A stretch of 64,000 nucleotides of DNA from DUZB01 sp963747555 (GCA_963747555.1 CAVVFZ010000025.1:124001-188000); one strand, 5' to 3'. Shown: positions 32,532-41,457, counted from the stretch's first letter. Numbers and translations are program-made. The notes: generated by a model from the letters alone, not told the origin.

Positions 32532-33924
32532 ATGGCAAATAGCATGTTTTTGAAGACCATACGTTCCGAGGGGCTGGCCCATCTTTCCTATATCGTTGCC
32601 CACAAAGGCAAGGCGGCCGTCATCGATCCCCGTAGGGATTGCTGGATATACCTGGAACAGGCTCGCCACAATGGCGCCAGAATTGAATATATATTCGAGA
32701 CCCACCGGAACGAGGACTATGTCGTGGGATCCGTGGAACTGGCACGACTCACCGGCGCCAAGGTCTTTCACGGACGGCAATTGGATTTCGAGTACGGAGA
32801 GAGCGTATCCGAGGGCGATGCGTTCGAGGTGGGCGACTTGACCTTGAAAATTCTTGAGACCCCCGGACATACCTTTGAAAGCATTTCCATCGTGATTATG
32901 GATCATAGTTACGGAGACGGTCCGATAGCCGTCTTTAGCGGGGATGCCCTCTTCGTCGGAGACGTGGGGCGAACCGATTTCTTTCCCGATCGAGCGGAAG
33001 AAGTGGCGGGCCTTCTCTACGACAGTATTTTCGAAAAACTTGCTCCCCTGGGCGGCCATGTAATTCTTTTTCCCGCCCACGGCGCGGGCTCCGTCTGTGG
33101 CGAAGGAATGGCGGATCGGGAGTTTTCCACGCTGGGGTATGAATTACAGCACAATCCTGCTCTTCAATTATCGGACCGGAAAGCCTTCATCGCCCGAAAA
33201 AAAGAAGAACAACATTACCAGCCACCCTACTTTAGACAAATGGAGGCATTGAACCGGGCGGGATCGGCCCCCGATCTGGGGAGGCTGCCCGTGGCCGTGC
33301 CCCTGAGTGCCGATGAATTTGAGGAGAGGACAAATCAGGGTGCACTGATTCTGGATGTCCGGAGCCCGGAGGCTATCGGGGGAGCGCTTATTCCGGGAAG
33401 CCTTGGAATTCCGCTAAGTATGATTCCGGCGTTCGCGGGGTGGTTCATCCCCTATGACAGAAAAATCGTTCTGGTGCTTCATGACGCGGGTGAGGCCCGA
33501 ACGGCCGTAAGGTATCTCGTACGACTCGGGTACGACCGCATTGCCGGTTTTCTTGAGGAGGGTCTTTTCAGTTGGGAAACCAGTGGCCGCAAATATCAGA
33601 CCATCCCCTCCCTGCACGCCGAGGAACTCACAAGCAGGATTTTGGAGAAAACGCCGGTTTACGCTTCTGGACGTCCGTAAGGAGACCGAAGTCAGGCGTG
33701 GCCGGCTTCCCGGATCGGTTCATATCTATGTGGGGGAACTGCCGGAGCGACTCGAACAAATCCCGAAAGATCTCCCCATCGTGACCTTTTGCGGAAGCGG
33801 AATGCGCGCCGTGATTGCAGCCACCATCCTGAAACAACACGGGTTCAAGCAGGTTGAAAACGCGCTGGGATCCATGGCTGCCTGCGCGGCTGTCGGGTGC
33901 CCTATTGTAAAAGGTCATGAGTAA
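32532..33924 (+). pseudogene. Persulfide-dioxygenase-like MBL protein with two rhodanese domains, one frameshift
   Basis: Enzyme of persulfide oxidation or sulfur transfer (ETHE1/CstB-like). Residues 1-245 are a metallo-beta-lactamase fold; the iron ligands expected from ETHE1 are kept (H58, H113 in PGHT, D138 in SGDALF), but the second His of THxHxD is Asn60 (THRNED). Rhodanese domain 1 (about 260-365) has LHDAGEA where the active Cys should be. Domain 2 has FCGSGMR with its Cys. The frame breaks near 33650-33658, where one extra base must be skipped to read LLDVRKETEVRRG to the stop at 33924. GGGAG precedes the ATG. A CCCCAT promoter lies upstream. Confidence 0.82.
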
Positions 33925-34031
33925 GGTTCGTGGAGCTTGCGCTGTTCCCGATGTCTGAATAGCGTAGTTGAAATCCAATGAAACCGGGCTGAGTGCCCAT
34001 ATTTTTGAATTCGGAACCTAAAGGAGGAATT

Positions 34032-34220
34032 ATGGGAATCCATGTCAGCGGCATTTTCGGGTTGATCATTCTTATTGCGGACATATGGGCCATTGTGAAG
34101 ACCCTCGGAAGCACCGCTTCCACGGGGATGAAAGTATTCTGGACTATTCTGATCCTCATTCTTCCCATTCTGGGCTTTATTATATGGCTGGTCGCCGGGC
34201 CGCGTCAATCCAGGGCATGA
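34032..34220 (+). CDS. Small membrane protein, PLDc_N-like
   Basis: 62 aa with two hydrophobic helices (about 7-25 and 35-55) and the PLDc_N-type pattern of a short loop followed by ILPILGFIIWLVAGP. Such domains lead phospholipase D/cardiolipin synthases but also stand alone as here. AAAGGAGG precedes the ATG. Function unknown. It follows the MBL-rhodanese gene by about 105 bases. Confidence 0.75.
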   Translation: MGIHVSGIFGLIILIADIWAIVKTLGSTASTGMKVFWTILILILPILGFIIWLVAGPRQSRA

Positions 34221-34258
34221 GTAGCAGTAAATGATCTTTGGGCACATCACAAAAAGCA

Positions 34259-34373
34259 ACAGCGCTCAGATATCCGATCCGGCCGAAGGTGGTCTTCAAG
34301 TATTTCGGTACGTTGAACATCGTGCTTTCCGTTTTGGTGCTCGGCGCCAAGCGTTCCCATGTTCGACACATTC
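34259..34373 (+). pseudogene. Possible TrkH N-terminal fragment
   Basis: A 37-codon stretch reads RYPIRPKVVFKYFGTLNIVL and continues hydrophobic, resembling the first helix of TrkH-type potassium transporters, then stops. There is no start and no remainder of the gene. This is a low-confidence call. Confidence 0.25.
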
Positions 34374-34395
34374 CATTGGTCTACATATCCTGACC

Positions 34396-34488
34396 GGCAT
34401 CGGCATTAAAGCCTTTTGTATGAAACCGCTTTCAAGGGCTGAACTGGCAACAATGGTTCGCCAGGCCCTGGACGAAACAACCGCATAG
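34396..34488 (+). pseudogene. C-terminal fragment of a receiver domain
   Basis: Encodes GIGIKAFCMKPLSRAELATM followed by VRQALDETTA, closely resembling the end of the receiver in the hybrid kinase at 6438 (IGIKTLCMKPISKADLARTV). Nothing upstream matches the rest of a receiver. It is a fragment of a lost hybrid kinase, ending 9 bases before a palindromic-element arm. Confidence 0.75.
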
Positions 34489-34497
34489 CATCCCGAA

Positions 34498-34557
34498 GTG
34501 TCTTATTCAAAAAGCATGGGACGAATGGAGTCACGAGGTCCTTTTTATTGCTGCATC
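34498..34557 (-). repeat. Palindromic element, single right arm in reverse orientation
   Basis: GTGTCTTATTCAAAAAGC, then AATGGAGTCACGAGGTCC, ending TTGCTGCATC, i.e. the inverse of the right arm of the full elements. The inner stem and other arm are absent. Its inner edge overlaps the TGA of the mechanosensitive channel gene (34556-34558). Confidence 0.82.
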
Positions 34558-35989
34558 ATGCTTCGATAAGAAGATTTAATTCATGATCGGTGGAAAGGTC
34601 TTCCTTGATCTGTGCTTCCAGTTGCGTATCCGGTGAAACGTCCACCCTTTCCGTGTCGTCCTTCTCGGCCATTGATGCGTGCGAGTCGGGCTCTCCCTTC
34701 ATTTCGGAGGGAACCGCCCGGACACGATCCAGCCGAACGGTCTGTATCGGTTCAGGCATGGAGATCCCGGCATCGTCGAAGGCCGATTTTATCCTCCTGA
34801 TAGCTTCCCCTCTAACCTTCGCGAAGTCGGCCCGTCTCTGGTCCATCCAGCCAAAAAAGCGGACCAACACGTTAAAGTCTCCGAGGTTCTCAATAATCAT
34901 AAATGGCGAGGGTTCCGGCATCACGCCTTCCATCTTTTCCAGAACATCGCATCCCAATTTTTGCACGCGGATCAGATCTTCATTTACCCCCACGCCCACC
35001 GCCAGATCAAAGCGACGCCGGGGGTTAATGCTGTAGTTGTAGATGAAGCTCTTGAAAACAGTTGCGTTGGGAATTCTTACATGGTTCCCTTCCAGCGTCA
35101 TCAAAATCAATTCGCTGGCTGTGAGGCGAATCACCCGTCCGCAATGGGATTCGATCTGAACCAGGTCATTGAGATCGAAAGGTCTTCTGATGCTTAGGAG
35201 TATTCCTGCCAGATAGTTTTCCACGATATCCTTAAAAGCAAAGCCGATGGCAAGTCCGACCACCCCCACGGTTCCAAGAACAGCGCCCATAAGGGCTGTC
35301 AGATCCAATATGTCAAAGGCAAGAATAACGCCTATCAGAATGATTCCCTTGCGCAGAAACTGGCGGATCAGATTTCGGAGGAGCCGATTCAACCTCAGCC
35401 GTTGATAGGGAAAATCCCAACGGGTTGCAAGGTGTGAAAGCAACCAAAAAACCAGAATCACCAACAGGGCTACACCGATGACCGGAAGCTTTTGCAGGGT
35501 ATTGTTCAGATACTGCTTTACCCTCGCAAAAGCCGGTTTAACGCGGGTTTCGACGTCCGACTTCACCTCTATTTGATTATCCACGTAAATAACGCCCTCA
35601 AAGCGCGAGACCATCTGTGCGACTTCTCGGGAGGCCTCCGCGCGCGGGACCTTGCCTGAAAGCTGTACGACGCCATCGCTAACCTCGATTTTGACATTTC
35701 GAAAGTCTTCGATGTTGCTGACCACCCCGGTCAGACGCTTTTCCAAGGCGGAATCAGACGCGGCTTTCAAAGGAAGCGGGGAGGATGGAGCAACATTTTC
35801 GGCCGCGTTGATATCGAAAATCAACACCACATGGGCGCAAAAAAGCGCAAGGATAAGACAATACACAACCCGCGATCCGCTGCTTCCGGATCTTCCCGCA
35901 AAACCGATAAAGGGCCTGTTTGATCTTTTGTCGTCGTCGGCGCATCTGACGAAAGGGATCTGAAGTCGCAATGGTCTCAAATATGTCAT
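34556..35989 (-). CDS. MscS-type mechanosensitive channel with BON domain
   Basis: 477 aa. N-terminal hydrophobic segment (about 38-60), a periplasmic BON domain (about 75-145: VSDGVVQLSGKVPRAEAS, then GVIYVDNQIEV), membrane helices at about 168-190 and 205-260 including the pore-type stretch GAVLGTVGVVGLAIGFAFKD, then the MscS beta and C-terminal cytoplasmic domains. It would release solutes on osmotic downshift; BON may anchor to the membrane or periplasm. The start is fixed by GGGAGG upstream. The last codons reach into a palindromic-element arm, so the C-terminus may have been reset by it. Confidence 0.9.
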   Translation of the reverse strand: MTYLRPLRLQIPFVRCADDDKRSNRPFIGFAGRSGSSGSRVVYCLILALFCAHVVLIFDINAAENVAPSSPLPLKAASDSALEKRLTGVVSNIEDFRNVKIEVSDGVVQLSGKVPRAEASREVAQMVSRFEGVIYVDNQIEVKSDVETRVKPAFARVKQYLNNTLQKLPVIGVALLVILVFWLLSHLATRWDFPYQRLRLNRLLRNLIRQFLRKGIILIGVILAFDILDLTALMGAVLGTVGVVGLAIGFAFKDIVENYLAGILLSIRRPFDLNDLVQIESHCGRVIRLTASELILMTLEGNHVRIPNATVFKSFIYNYSINPRRRFDLAVGVGVNEDLIRVQKLGCDVLEKMEGVMPEPSPFMIIENLGDFNVLVRFFGWMDQRRADFAKVRGEAIRRIKSAFDDAGISMPEPIQTVRLDRVRAVPSEMKGEPDSHASMAEKDDTERVDVSPDTQLEAQIKEDLSTDHELNLLIEA

Positions 35990-36166
35990 GAATCGTCCTC
36001 CCTTGATGATGGCTTTTCAATTGTAAATCCCTGATACCATGGTGGCCCAATTCCTTTCAATCAAATTCAACGGCATGAAAACCTGCGAGAAATGGCATCA
36101 AGTATCCATGACCAGCCCTTCAAGACCCCACCGCGAAACTACTTTCTTCCGATCTTTCCAAAAAAA

Positions 36167-36212
36167 ATACACGTTAGACCCCATGGTAAAGGCCATTTTA
36201 TTAATCTACAAT
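36167..36212 (+). promoter_or_regulatory. CCCCAT-box promoter for coiled-coil gene 36271
   Basis: ATACACGTTAGACCCCAT (36167-36184), 21 bases, CTACAAT (36206-36212). The ATG follows 59 bases later. Confidence 0.75.
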
Positions 36213-36270
36213 TTTCTCCAACCCGATAGAAGTTTACCCTGTTAACCCCTTTTTAGTAAGGAGAAAAGAA

Positions 36271-36558
36271 ATGGCCGATAAAGATGCCTATGTAAAAAAA
36301 ATGCATGCAAAGCTGGACGAATGGAATGCGGAAATCGATAAGCTGAAAGCCAAAGCGGATCAGGCGGAGGCGGAGTCGCGTATCGAATATCAGAAGCAGA
36401 TCGAGGATCTGCAGGACAAACGGAGGGAGGCGGAAAGAAAGATGTCCCAGGTGAAGAAGGCCGGGGAGGGGGCCTGGGAGGATCTGAAATCAGGTGTCCA
36501 AGACGCCTGGGACGCCATGGACGAGGCCGTGAAGTCCGCCCGTTCAAAGTTCAAATAG
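36271..36558 (+). CDS. Coiled-coil protein family, copy 2, 95 aa
   Basis: 95-residue charged helical protein, paralogue of 11272 and 52468 (KKMHAKLDEWNAEIDKLKAK near the N-terminus, GEGAWEDLKSG near 65, SKFK end). Continuous heptads indicate a coiled coil, probably oligomeric. It has no cysteine and no signal. TAAGGAG precedes the ATG. Own CCCCAT promoter. Function unknown; the regulon suggests stress tolerance. Confidence 0.82.
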   Translation: MADKDAYVKKMHAKLDEWNAEIDKLKAKADQAEAESRIEYQKQIEDLQDKRREAERKMSQVKKAGEGAWEDLKSGVQDAWDAMDEAVKSARSKFK

Positions 36559-36623
36559 TTTCCCGAAAGCCCATCGTTTTCCTCATGTTATTAAATTTAT
36601 GTTAGTGAAAAGAAAGGAGATAT

Positions 36624-36989
36624 ATGAAAATGAAAAAGCCAAAGGCTACTGTTTGTTCTATCTTTGTCGGGCGGCGGTCATTCTGATTTCGGGGCTTTTT
36701 ACGCGAGGAAACCCCACAAAACCACAAAAAAAACGGATTCAACGAAGCAAGACTCCTGAACGCAACCCTAACAAAACTGCACAAACCACACCTTATTGTT
36801 TTCCTAATTCCGTTTGTGTTTGGCTTCATCGGTTGCGAATCGAAAGGTCCCGCGGAAAAGGCCGGTGAAAAAATAGACGAGACCGTCGAAAAAGCCGGTG
36901 ACAAGGCCGAGGAAGCTGCTGAAGCCGTGAAGGATAAGGCCGAAGACGTAAAAGAAAAAGCCAAAGAGACCGCGGAAAAAGTCAACTAA
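36624..36989 (+). pseudogene. Lipoprotein-like Lys/Glu-rich helical protein, in-frame stop
   Basis: AAAGGAG precedes an ATG at 36624, but a TGA at 36684-36686 interrupts the same frame. Beyond it the frame encodes a hydrophobic stretch with a lipobox (FVFGFIGC) and a tail of repeated AEKAGEKIDETVEKAGD-like helical segments ending at 36989, as in small membrane-anchored stress lipoproteins. No ATG, GTG or TTG start lies between the stop and the hydrophobic stretch. It is probably broken, although a CTG start or readthrough cannot be excluded. A terminator-like hairpin follows. Confidence 0.5.
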
Positions 36990-37006
36990 GCTGTTAATCC
37001 GCTTGT

Positions 37007-37028
37007 GCCCCCCTTTTCAAAGGGGGGC
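37007..37028 (+). terminator. Rho-independent-type terminator
   Basis: GCCCCCCTTT, two bases, AAAGGGGGGC followed by TTT, 18 bases after the lipoprotein-like frame. Confidence 0.6.
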
Positions 37029-37157
37029 TTTGCCCATATGAGAAACAACCCCGGTACAGCGGGGAAATCCGAAACCCCAAATCTCCGGCGGCAGTGCGAT
37101 GCAGAGGTTCCGCACCATGAAAGCTGAATGAATATTATATATTCACGGGTATCGGGA

Positions 37158-37283
37158 TTAGAGCCCGGTCAGCCCCATAATGCCGACGACAATGAGATAG
37201 ATGGCCACGACATAATTTAAAATCCTTGGAAAGATCAAAATTAGAATTCCCGCGATTATTGCAACGACAGGTTGTAACCCCAT
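37158..37283 (-). CDS. DUF3096-type small membrane protein, 41 aa
   Basis: A short gene: ATG at 37283 preceded by AAGGAGG. It encodes two adjoining hydrophobic helices (LQPVVAIIAGILILIFPRIL, then a second helix ending GIMGLTGL). Length and the LQP...PRILNY pattern match the DUF3096 family of tiny inner-membrane proteins, often expressed under stress, with unknown function. It lies 40 bases downstream of nothing coding on its strand except the DUF2254 gene, which ends... upstream at 37323, so it may share that transcript. Confidence 0.75.
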   Translation of the reverse strand: MGLQPVVAIIAGILILIFPRILNYVVAIYLIVVGIMGLTGL

Positions 37284-37322
37284 AATGTTTTCCTCCTTCA
37301 TGAACACAAGGCTTAATGATAA

Positions 37323-38666
37323 TTACACTTCCTCCAGGCTCGGCGGCAGTTTGAAGTAATCTTCCGGACTTTTATTCATTTCCAGAATGCGGGCATGAAT
37401 AAACCCGAGATCGTTGTTATTGGATGAAGAACCTTTTATCCCTTCAATGACACTAACTGCCTCCTCATTCAGAAGCCTTTTGTATCGTTTTTCTTTTCCG
37501 TCAAAATGGGACAAGGTCTTGAAAGACTGGAGCAGCTTATTCGCTATCAAAAGGTCTGCTCTGCCGTAACGTCTTATCGGACCGATGCAAATGCTGAACA
37601 GCGTCTCGAAGCTCAAGGATTCAACAATCAAACGAGGATTTTGATTCTCATCATAATATACGTCCGAATGGTCCAACCTGTTCCACAAAACGAGCAGGTC
37701 CGTCAGGTAATCGATACAGATGCTGGCGGTCCCCGGGTCATTGATTCCGGGGCTGAGCGCCTTAATCGCGATCTCCATCAATTGTGTAAAGCCGTATCTT
37801 TGATTGATTTCTATTTTCTCTCCTGAAAAAAATGTAAATTTGTCATAAATGCTGTCTTGAACCGTGGAATCCATTTCATCGTGATTCTTTGTGCACGACA
37901 TGAATGGAGAATCTTCCACAACAAAGTCGCCTAAATGAGGATGAATTCGAATTACCAGATCATGCTTGCCTGCAATTTTGACGAGATCGTCCGTGTTGAT
38001 TCTTTGCAGATAACCTGATGTTCTTGACGGAAAAATATATCTCGGCAGAATTTTCTCTTCAATGGAGGATTGTCCATGACGTTCGCCGGTTTCGTCAGCC
38101 TTCTGTCTTTTATACAATTCCTTTTTGGTCTCGTTGTAAATTTCTTCCACTATGCTGCTTATCTGGACGGAAATGGAAATATTGTGAATGAAGTAGATGA
38201 ACAGCACGAGGCACCAGATGCCCATGGCAGCCGCAAAAATTATGGCCAGATCATGGAACTGATGGGATTTTGTGTTTGAAACCATCAGAAGTAGCGTCAA
38301 ACAGTAGAGAATCGCGCCGATATAATTTCCCAGAACAATCTGGTGCGCTTTTTCGGTGACCAGCCCAAGAACCAATTTGGGCGAGAAGGTGGTGGCGACG
38401 TTGCTTAGAACCACCATCACCATCGCGAAACTAAGGGCAGTGAAGGAGATGATCCCGGTAATCAAGGCGGAGAGGACGGCCTTGTCGTTCAAAACCTTAG
38501 GGATATTTATCCACTCGAAGAATGGTTCCAGGGAACTCCAGAAGACGGAGGAGGGCAGGGCGACAATGATTAGAGCAAAGGCGAAGTAGGCGGTCGCAAT
38601 GATGGCCGGATAAAAGCCTATACTGTATCTTATCCGATAGTAGAGACGTGAGAGACTTGATTTCAT
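37323..38666 (-). CDS. DUF2254 membrane protein
   Basis: 447 aa. Four N-terminal membrane segments (about 18-38, 63-88, 108-128, 140-162), then a cytoplasmic domain of about 280 residues with the family signature ALSPGINDPGTA near residue 305. Family function is not established; it is sometimes near transporters. It is full length. No strong ribosome-binding site is visible: GAGG lies about 12 bases before the ATG. The DUF3096 gene follows on the same strand. Confidence 0.85.
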   Translation of the reverse strand: MKSSLSRLYYRIRYSIGFYPAIIATAYFAFALIIVALPSSVFWSSLEPFFEWINIPKVLNDKAVLSALITGIISFTALSFAMVMVVLSNVATTFSPKLVLGLVTEKAHQIVLGNYIGAILYCLTLLLMVSNTKSHQFHDLAIIFAAAMGIWCLVLFIYFIHNISISVQISSIVEEIYNETKKELYKRQKADETGERHGQSSIEEKILPRYIFPSRTSGYLQRINTDDLVKIAGKHDLVIRIHPHLGDFVVEDSPFMSCTKNHDEMDSTVQDSIYDKFTFFSGEKIEINQRYGFTQLMEIAIKALSPGINDPGTASICIDYLTDLLVLWNRLDHSDVYYDENQNPRLIVESLSFETLFSICIGPIRRYGRADLLIANKLLQSFKTLSHFDGKEKRYKRLLNEEAVSVIEGIKGSSSNNNDLGFIHARILEMNKSPEDYFKLPPSLEEV

Positions 38667-38687
38667 TATATATTTTCCTCAGTGTGC

Positions 38688-38840
38688 AGAGGAATTGCAG
38701 TGGCCCTTGCTCTATCCCTTCCGCTGGGTCCTGAAAGGGAGACCCTTCTCATGGCCACTTATATGGTGGTCGTTTTTTCGGTTGCGGTCCAGGGGCTCAG
38801 CATTGAAAGCCTTATGAGACGGTGGGAGAAATCCTCCTAA
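38688..38840 (+). pseudogene. C-terminal fragment of a CPA1 Na+/H+ antiporter
   Basis: 51 codons: RGIAVALALSLPLGPERE, then ATYMVVVFSVAVQGLSIESL and a short basic tail to a stop. This is the last two helices of NhaP/CPA1 antiporters. Nothing upstream continues it; the DUF2254 start on the other strand is 22 bases away. It is a remnant left by a deletion. Confidence 0.8.
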
Positions 38841-38897
38841 CGGCCCATAGATTTCCAATGCAAAAGCCCCTTTTCCCCGAGTTCCTTCTATTATTTC

Positions 38898-40811
38898 TTA
38901 TTCTATAACGTTAACGGCCTCGCCGTCGATATAATGGTTATAGCCCCTCCGGTCGCTTCTCTTTACGGCAAGGTCAAAGATAAACTCATAATATCCAGTG
39001 TCTAAATTTCCTTCAAAGGCTTTGAAATGATCTAACTGGAACAGATCTCCCACATAGCTGGGCGTCTTCGGCAGAAGGAGGCTCTGATCGCCGGCTATCT
39101 CCCATATTCCCTGCGGGGAAAAATGATAGACAGTGAACGATTTTGCATCCTTATAAGGATAGACCAAGGCTGCCAAATACCAGTCAGCTGTAGTGCCCTC
39201 CAACCTGTTGGGATCGAGACTGTAGTTGATTTGTACGATATCGGAAGGGGTTGCTTCAAGGGGATCAGCGTCCTGCCATGGAAAGGTTATGCCGTCCATC
39301 CCGCCTTCTAATGCTGAGGTAAGATCGAGATTGCTGACGATTTTTGGCACTCCGGAGGTCATTGCCGCGGAAGGAACGAGGTTGTCAAAATTCCCGGTCT
39401 GGTCGTCGGATGATATTTCCGCGGGACTTTCGCTGCTAATTTGGTCAGTCGTGGCATTTCGCCCGGCGGAGTTGGTGGCGATGGTTGTTTGCAGTTCCGG
39501 ATCCGGGACCGTGAAGAGCCTGGCAATCGTCTTGTAAGCGGCCCTTTCCGTTAATGTGTCAGCCGGATAGGGTTTGTTGTTTGCAACGTCCCAGTTCTGG
39601 TCCCATGGACGACTGGGGTCTTTTGTTACCGAGTGCAGGCCGAACCATTCCTCATCCCACCAGTTACCCGGGAAATTCCCGGTAGGGCCCGAGGCCGTGC
39701 CGTCATGCGTACTGGGGGAACACGCATCGCATTCCTGTTTGTCCCACTGGTCCGCCCACATGAAAAGCGTGCCGCCCGAGGAAATTCCGCCGTTTATGGT
39801 GGAGTTCTGCACCATGTCCTTGTAGTGATTTTTGATAAATGTCGCCTGGTCTTCCGCATTATTAGGAAGTTCTTGCGGAATCCCCGATGGATAGGCTTCA
39901 TCGGGCACGTGCATGGACGCCGGGACGCCCCATTCGGTCATGAGAAGCGGCTTGCTGCTCCTGGACTGGTAGCCAGACCAGAAACCCGCTGTAAATCCGC
40001 TGTTGGGGCCTGAACTGCTGGAATCCCCTCGATAGTTGTTGATGCCCCAGGCATCGATATAGGGCATGACCGTCCCGTTTTCTTTCGGACCGATCTGGTT
40101 GATTGCATCGAGGCTTTGAAAACCGTCGTCGATCAGCGCCACGGTCGTAAGCTTGTCAGGGGCGATTTCCTTGATCATTTTGCCCACTTTGTTCACCCAT
40201 GCCCAGAAGTTCGGGTCATTTTTGAAATCGGCATTCAGCTCGTTTCCTATCATGAAACCCATCACGGCAGGATGGTCTTTCAGCTCCGTGGCGACCTGTT
40301 TATATATGTTCTCTATCTGAGACTGGTAGGTGGGGTCCGACCAGTTGTTCTCGGTATATACACCGACGAGCAGATATATGGGATCCTGCCCGTTATTGTA
40401 AAGCATATCCAGAAATTTATTATGGTATATGGTAAAGGCCTTGTTCGTACAAAGAGGATCAAGGGTATAATCGGCGGCGGCACAGGTCCACATGGCATAG
40501 AGCCGGACGACGTTGACTCCGGTGGATCGCATTTTGGGGACATCCCTTTCCACAATGTTTTTCCACACCATATCCTGCCCCTGGAAATTGTAGAAATAGT
40601 CTCCATAGGGGGTTGTGTTGGCCGTATTGCCTATGGGCAGCGGATAGTAGCCCATCCCCTGGGCAAAAAATGTTTGTCCGTTGAGTAAGATATTATAGCC
40701 ATTCAGAGACCAGGTGGTTGTCGCAGCCCTTGCATTGGCAGTCAGGAAAAGGGCAAGGCCCACAACTAAAATCATGAGGCGCACTTTGAACAATTCGTGA
40801 AATGCTTTCAT
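38898..40811 (-). CDS. Secreted glycoside hydrolase-like protein (TIM barrel, clan GH-A)
   Basis: 637 aa with a signal peptide (residues 1-30, cleavage after ANARA). Residues about 35-410 form a GH-A-type barrel related to GH5/GH2/GH72 enzymes: acid-base Glu in MIGNELN and nucleophile Glu in LLMTEWGVP, with WGINNYRG between. About 430-637 are a beta-rich C-terminal region. It is probably exported and acts on beta-glucan-like polymers; the exact family cannot be set by eye. The start at 40811 has GGAGAG; an upstream in-frame ATG gives no signal peptide at the terminus. A 43-bp palindrome lies in the leader. Confidence 0.78.
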   Translation of the reverse strand: MKAFHELFKVRLMILVVGLALFLTANARAATTTWSLNGYNILLNGQTFFAQGMGYYPLPIGNTANTTPYGDYFYNFQGQDMVWKNIVERDVPKMRSTGVNVVRLYAMWTCAAADYTLDPLCTNKAFTIYHNKFLDMLYNNGQDPIYLLVGVYTENNWSDPTYQSQIENIYKQVATELKDHPAVMGFMIGNELNADFKNDPNFWAWVNKVGKMIKEIAPDKLTTVALIDDGFQSLDAINQIGPKENGTVMPYIDAWGINNYRGDSSSSGPNSGFTAGFWSGYQSRSSKPLLMTEWGVPASMHVPDEAYPSGIPQELPNNAEDQATFIKNHYKDMVQNSTINGGISSGGTLFMWADQWDKQECDACSPSTHDGTASGPTGNFPGNWWDEEWFGLHSVTKDPSRPWDQNWDVANNKPYPADTLTERAAYKTIARLFTVPDPELQTTIATNSAGRNATTDQISSESPAEISSDDQTGNFDNLVPSAAMTSGVPKIVSNLDLTSALEGGMDGITFPWQDADPLEATPSDIVQINYSLDPNRLEGTTADWYLAALVYPYKDAKSFTVYHFSPQGIWEIAGDQSLLLPKTPSYVGDLFQLDHFKAFEGNLDTGYYEFIFDLAVKRSDRRGYNHYIDGEAVNVIE

Positions 40812-40857
40812 AGCAGCTCTCCTTTTATCATGTTCTTTTCTGTCGTTTCTATTTGGG

Positions 40858-40900
40858 TCCAATACGCGGGAATGAATATTATTCATTCCCGCGCATTGGA
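40858..40900. repeat. Near-perfect 43-bp palindrome in the glycosidase leader
   Basis: TCCAATACGCGGGAATGAAT and its inverse meet almost without a loop, with one mismatch (A opposite C). It lies 47-89 bases upstream of the glycosidase ATG. It could be an operator, a cruciform or an mRNA leader hairpin. Confidence 0.7.
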
Positions 40901-41204
40901 CTTCGGTTCATCCTTCATCCTCTGCTTACCAAACTTATCGGCAATATATACCTACGGGAATTCATTTAATCCTGTATTTTCATGCCAAAAATGCTGTATA
41001 TAAATAAAGATTGAATTGGTGCAAACCAACATACGTTTTTTTTCGGCCCCCAAATAGGTGCTTTACCGTATTTACATCGCTATTTCACCAACCTAATGTG
41101 AGGGCTGGGTACAGGGAGTCAGGGCCTTTTTCCCGACTCGGCCATGTGAATCGCCCATCGGGGAAAACCTAATAAATACAATATTTTCTATCTTGAGGTG
41201 GGGC
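40901..41204. other. Divergent intergenic region, glycosidase and ferredoxin
   Basis: About 300 AT-rich bases. On the minus strand GAAAATACAGGATT shares its first half with the regulon box at 51376, but no CCCCAT follows. There are no genes. Confidence 0.4.
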
Positions 41205-41399
41205 ATGAAAGTCATTGTGGATGAGCTGAAGTGCAGGACCGTGGGCCTTTGTGTCATGGAGTGTCCGGATGTATTTCGTTTTCAAGAAGGAAGCAAGAGG
41301 GCCGCGGTGCGGCTTGCTGCGATTCCCCGCGCCCTCGAGGCATGTTGCCGAAGGGCCGCAAAACTTTGCCCGAATGAAGCGATTACGATTGAAGAATGA
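41205..41399 (+). CDS. Small ferredoxin, likely [3Fe-4S]
   Basis: 64 aa soluble electron carrier. Cluster motif C10-x5-C16-x3-C20-P and C55-P. The usual second cysteine (position 13 in the CxxCxxC pattern) is Val13, which in Desulfovibrio- and actinobacteria-type ferredoxins goes with a [3Fe-4S] or incomplete cluster. Cys20 and Cys47/48 could form the structural disulfide. GAGGTGGGG precedes the ATG. The P3A ATPase follows after 58 bases on the same strand, perhaps co-transcribed. The electron partner is unknown. Confidence 0.85.
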   Translation: MKVIVDELKCRTVGLCVMECPDVFRFQEGSKRAAVRLAAIPRALEACCRRAAKLCPNEAITIEE

Positions 41400-41457
41400 A
41401 AAATCCCTGCCGGTATCTTGACCGCTTCCATGATTAGGAAGACAGGGAGACAAATCG

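Noticed and set aside
36684..36686. In-frame TGA in the lipoprotein-like gene as a selenocysteine codon
   Set aside because: No SECIS-like hairpin seen just downstream, the position precedes the signal-peptide-like stretch, and this protein type has no known Sec homologue. A nonsense mutation is simpler.
40940..41000. GAAAATACAGGATT on the minus strand upstream of the glycosidase
   Set aside because: The first half of the regulon box is present, but the second half (ATGAAT) and a -10 at the right spacing are not.
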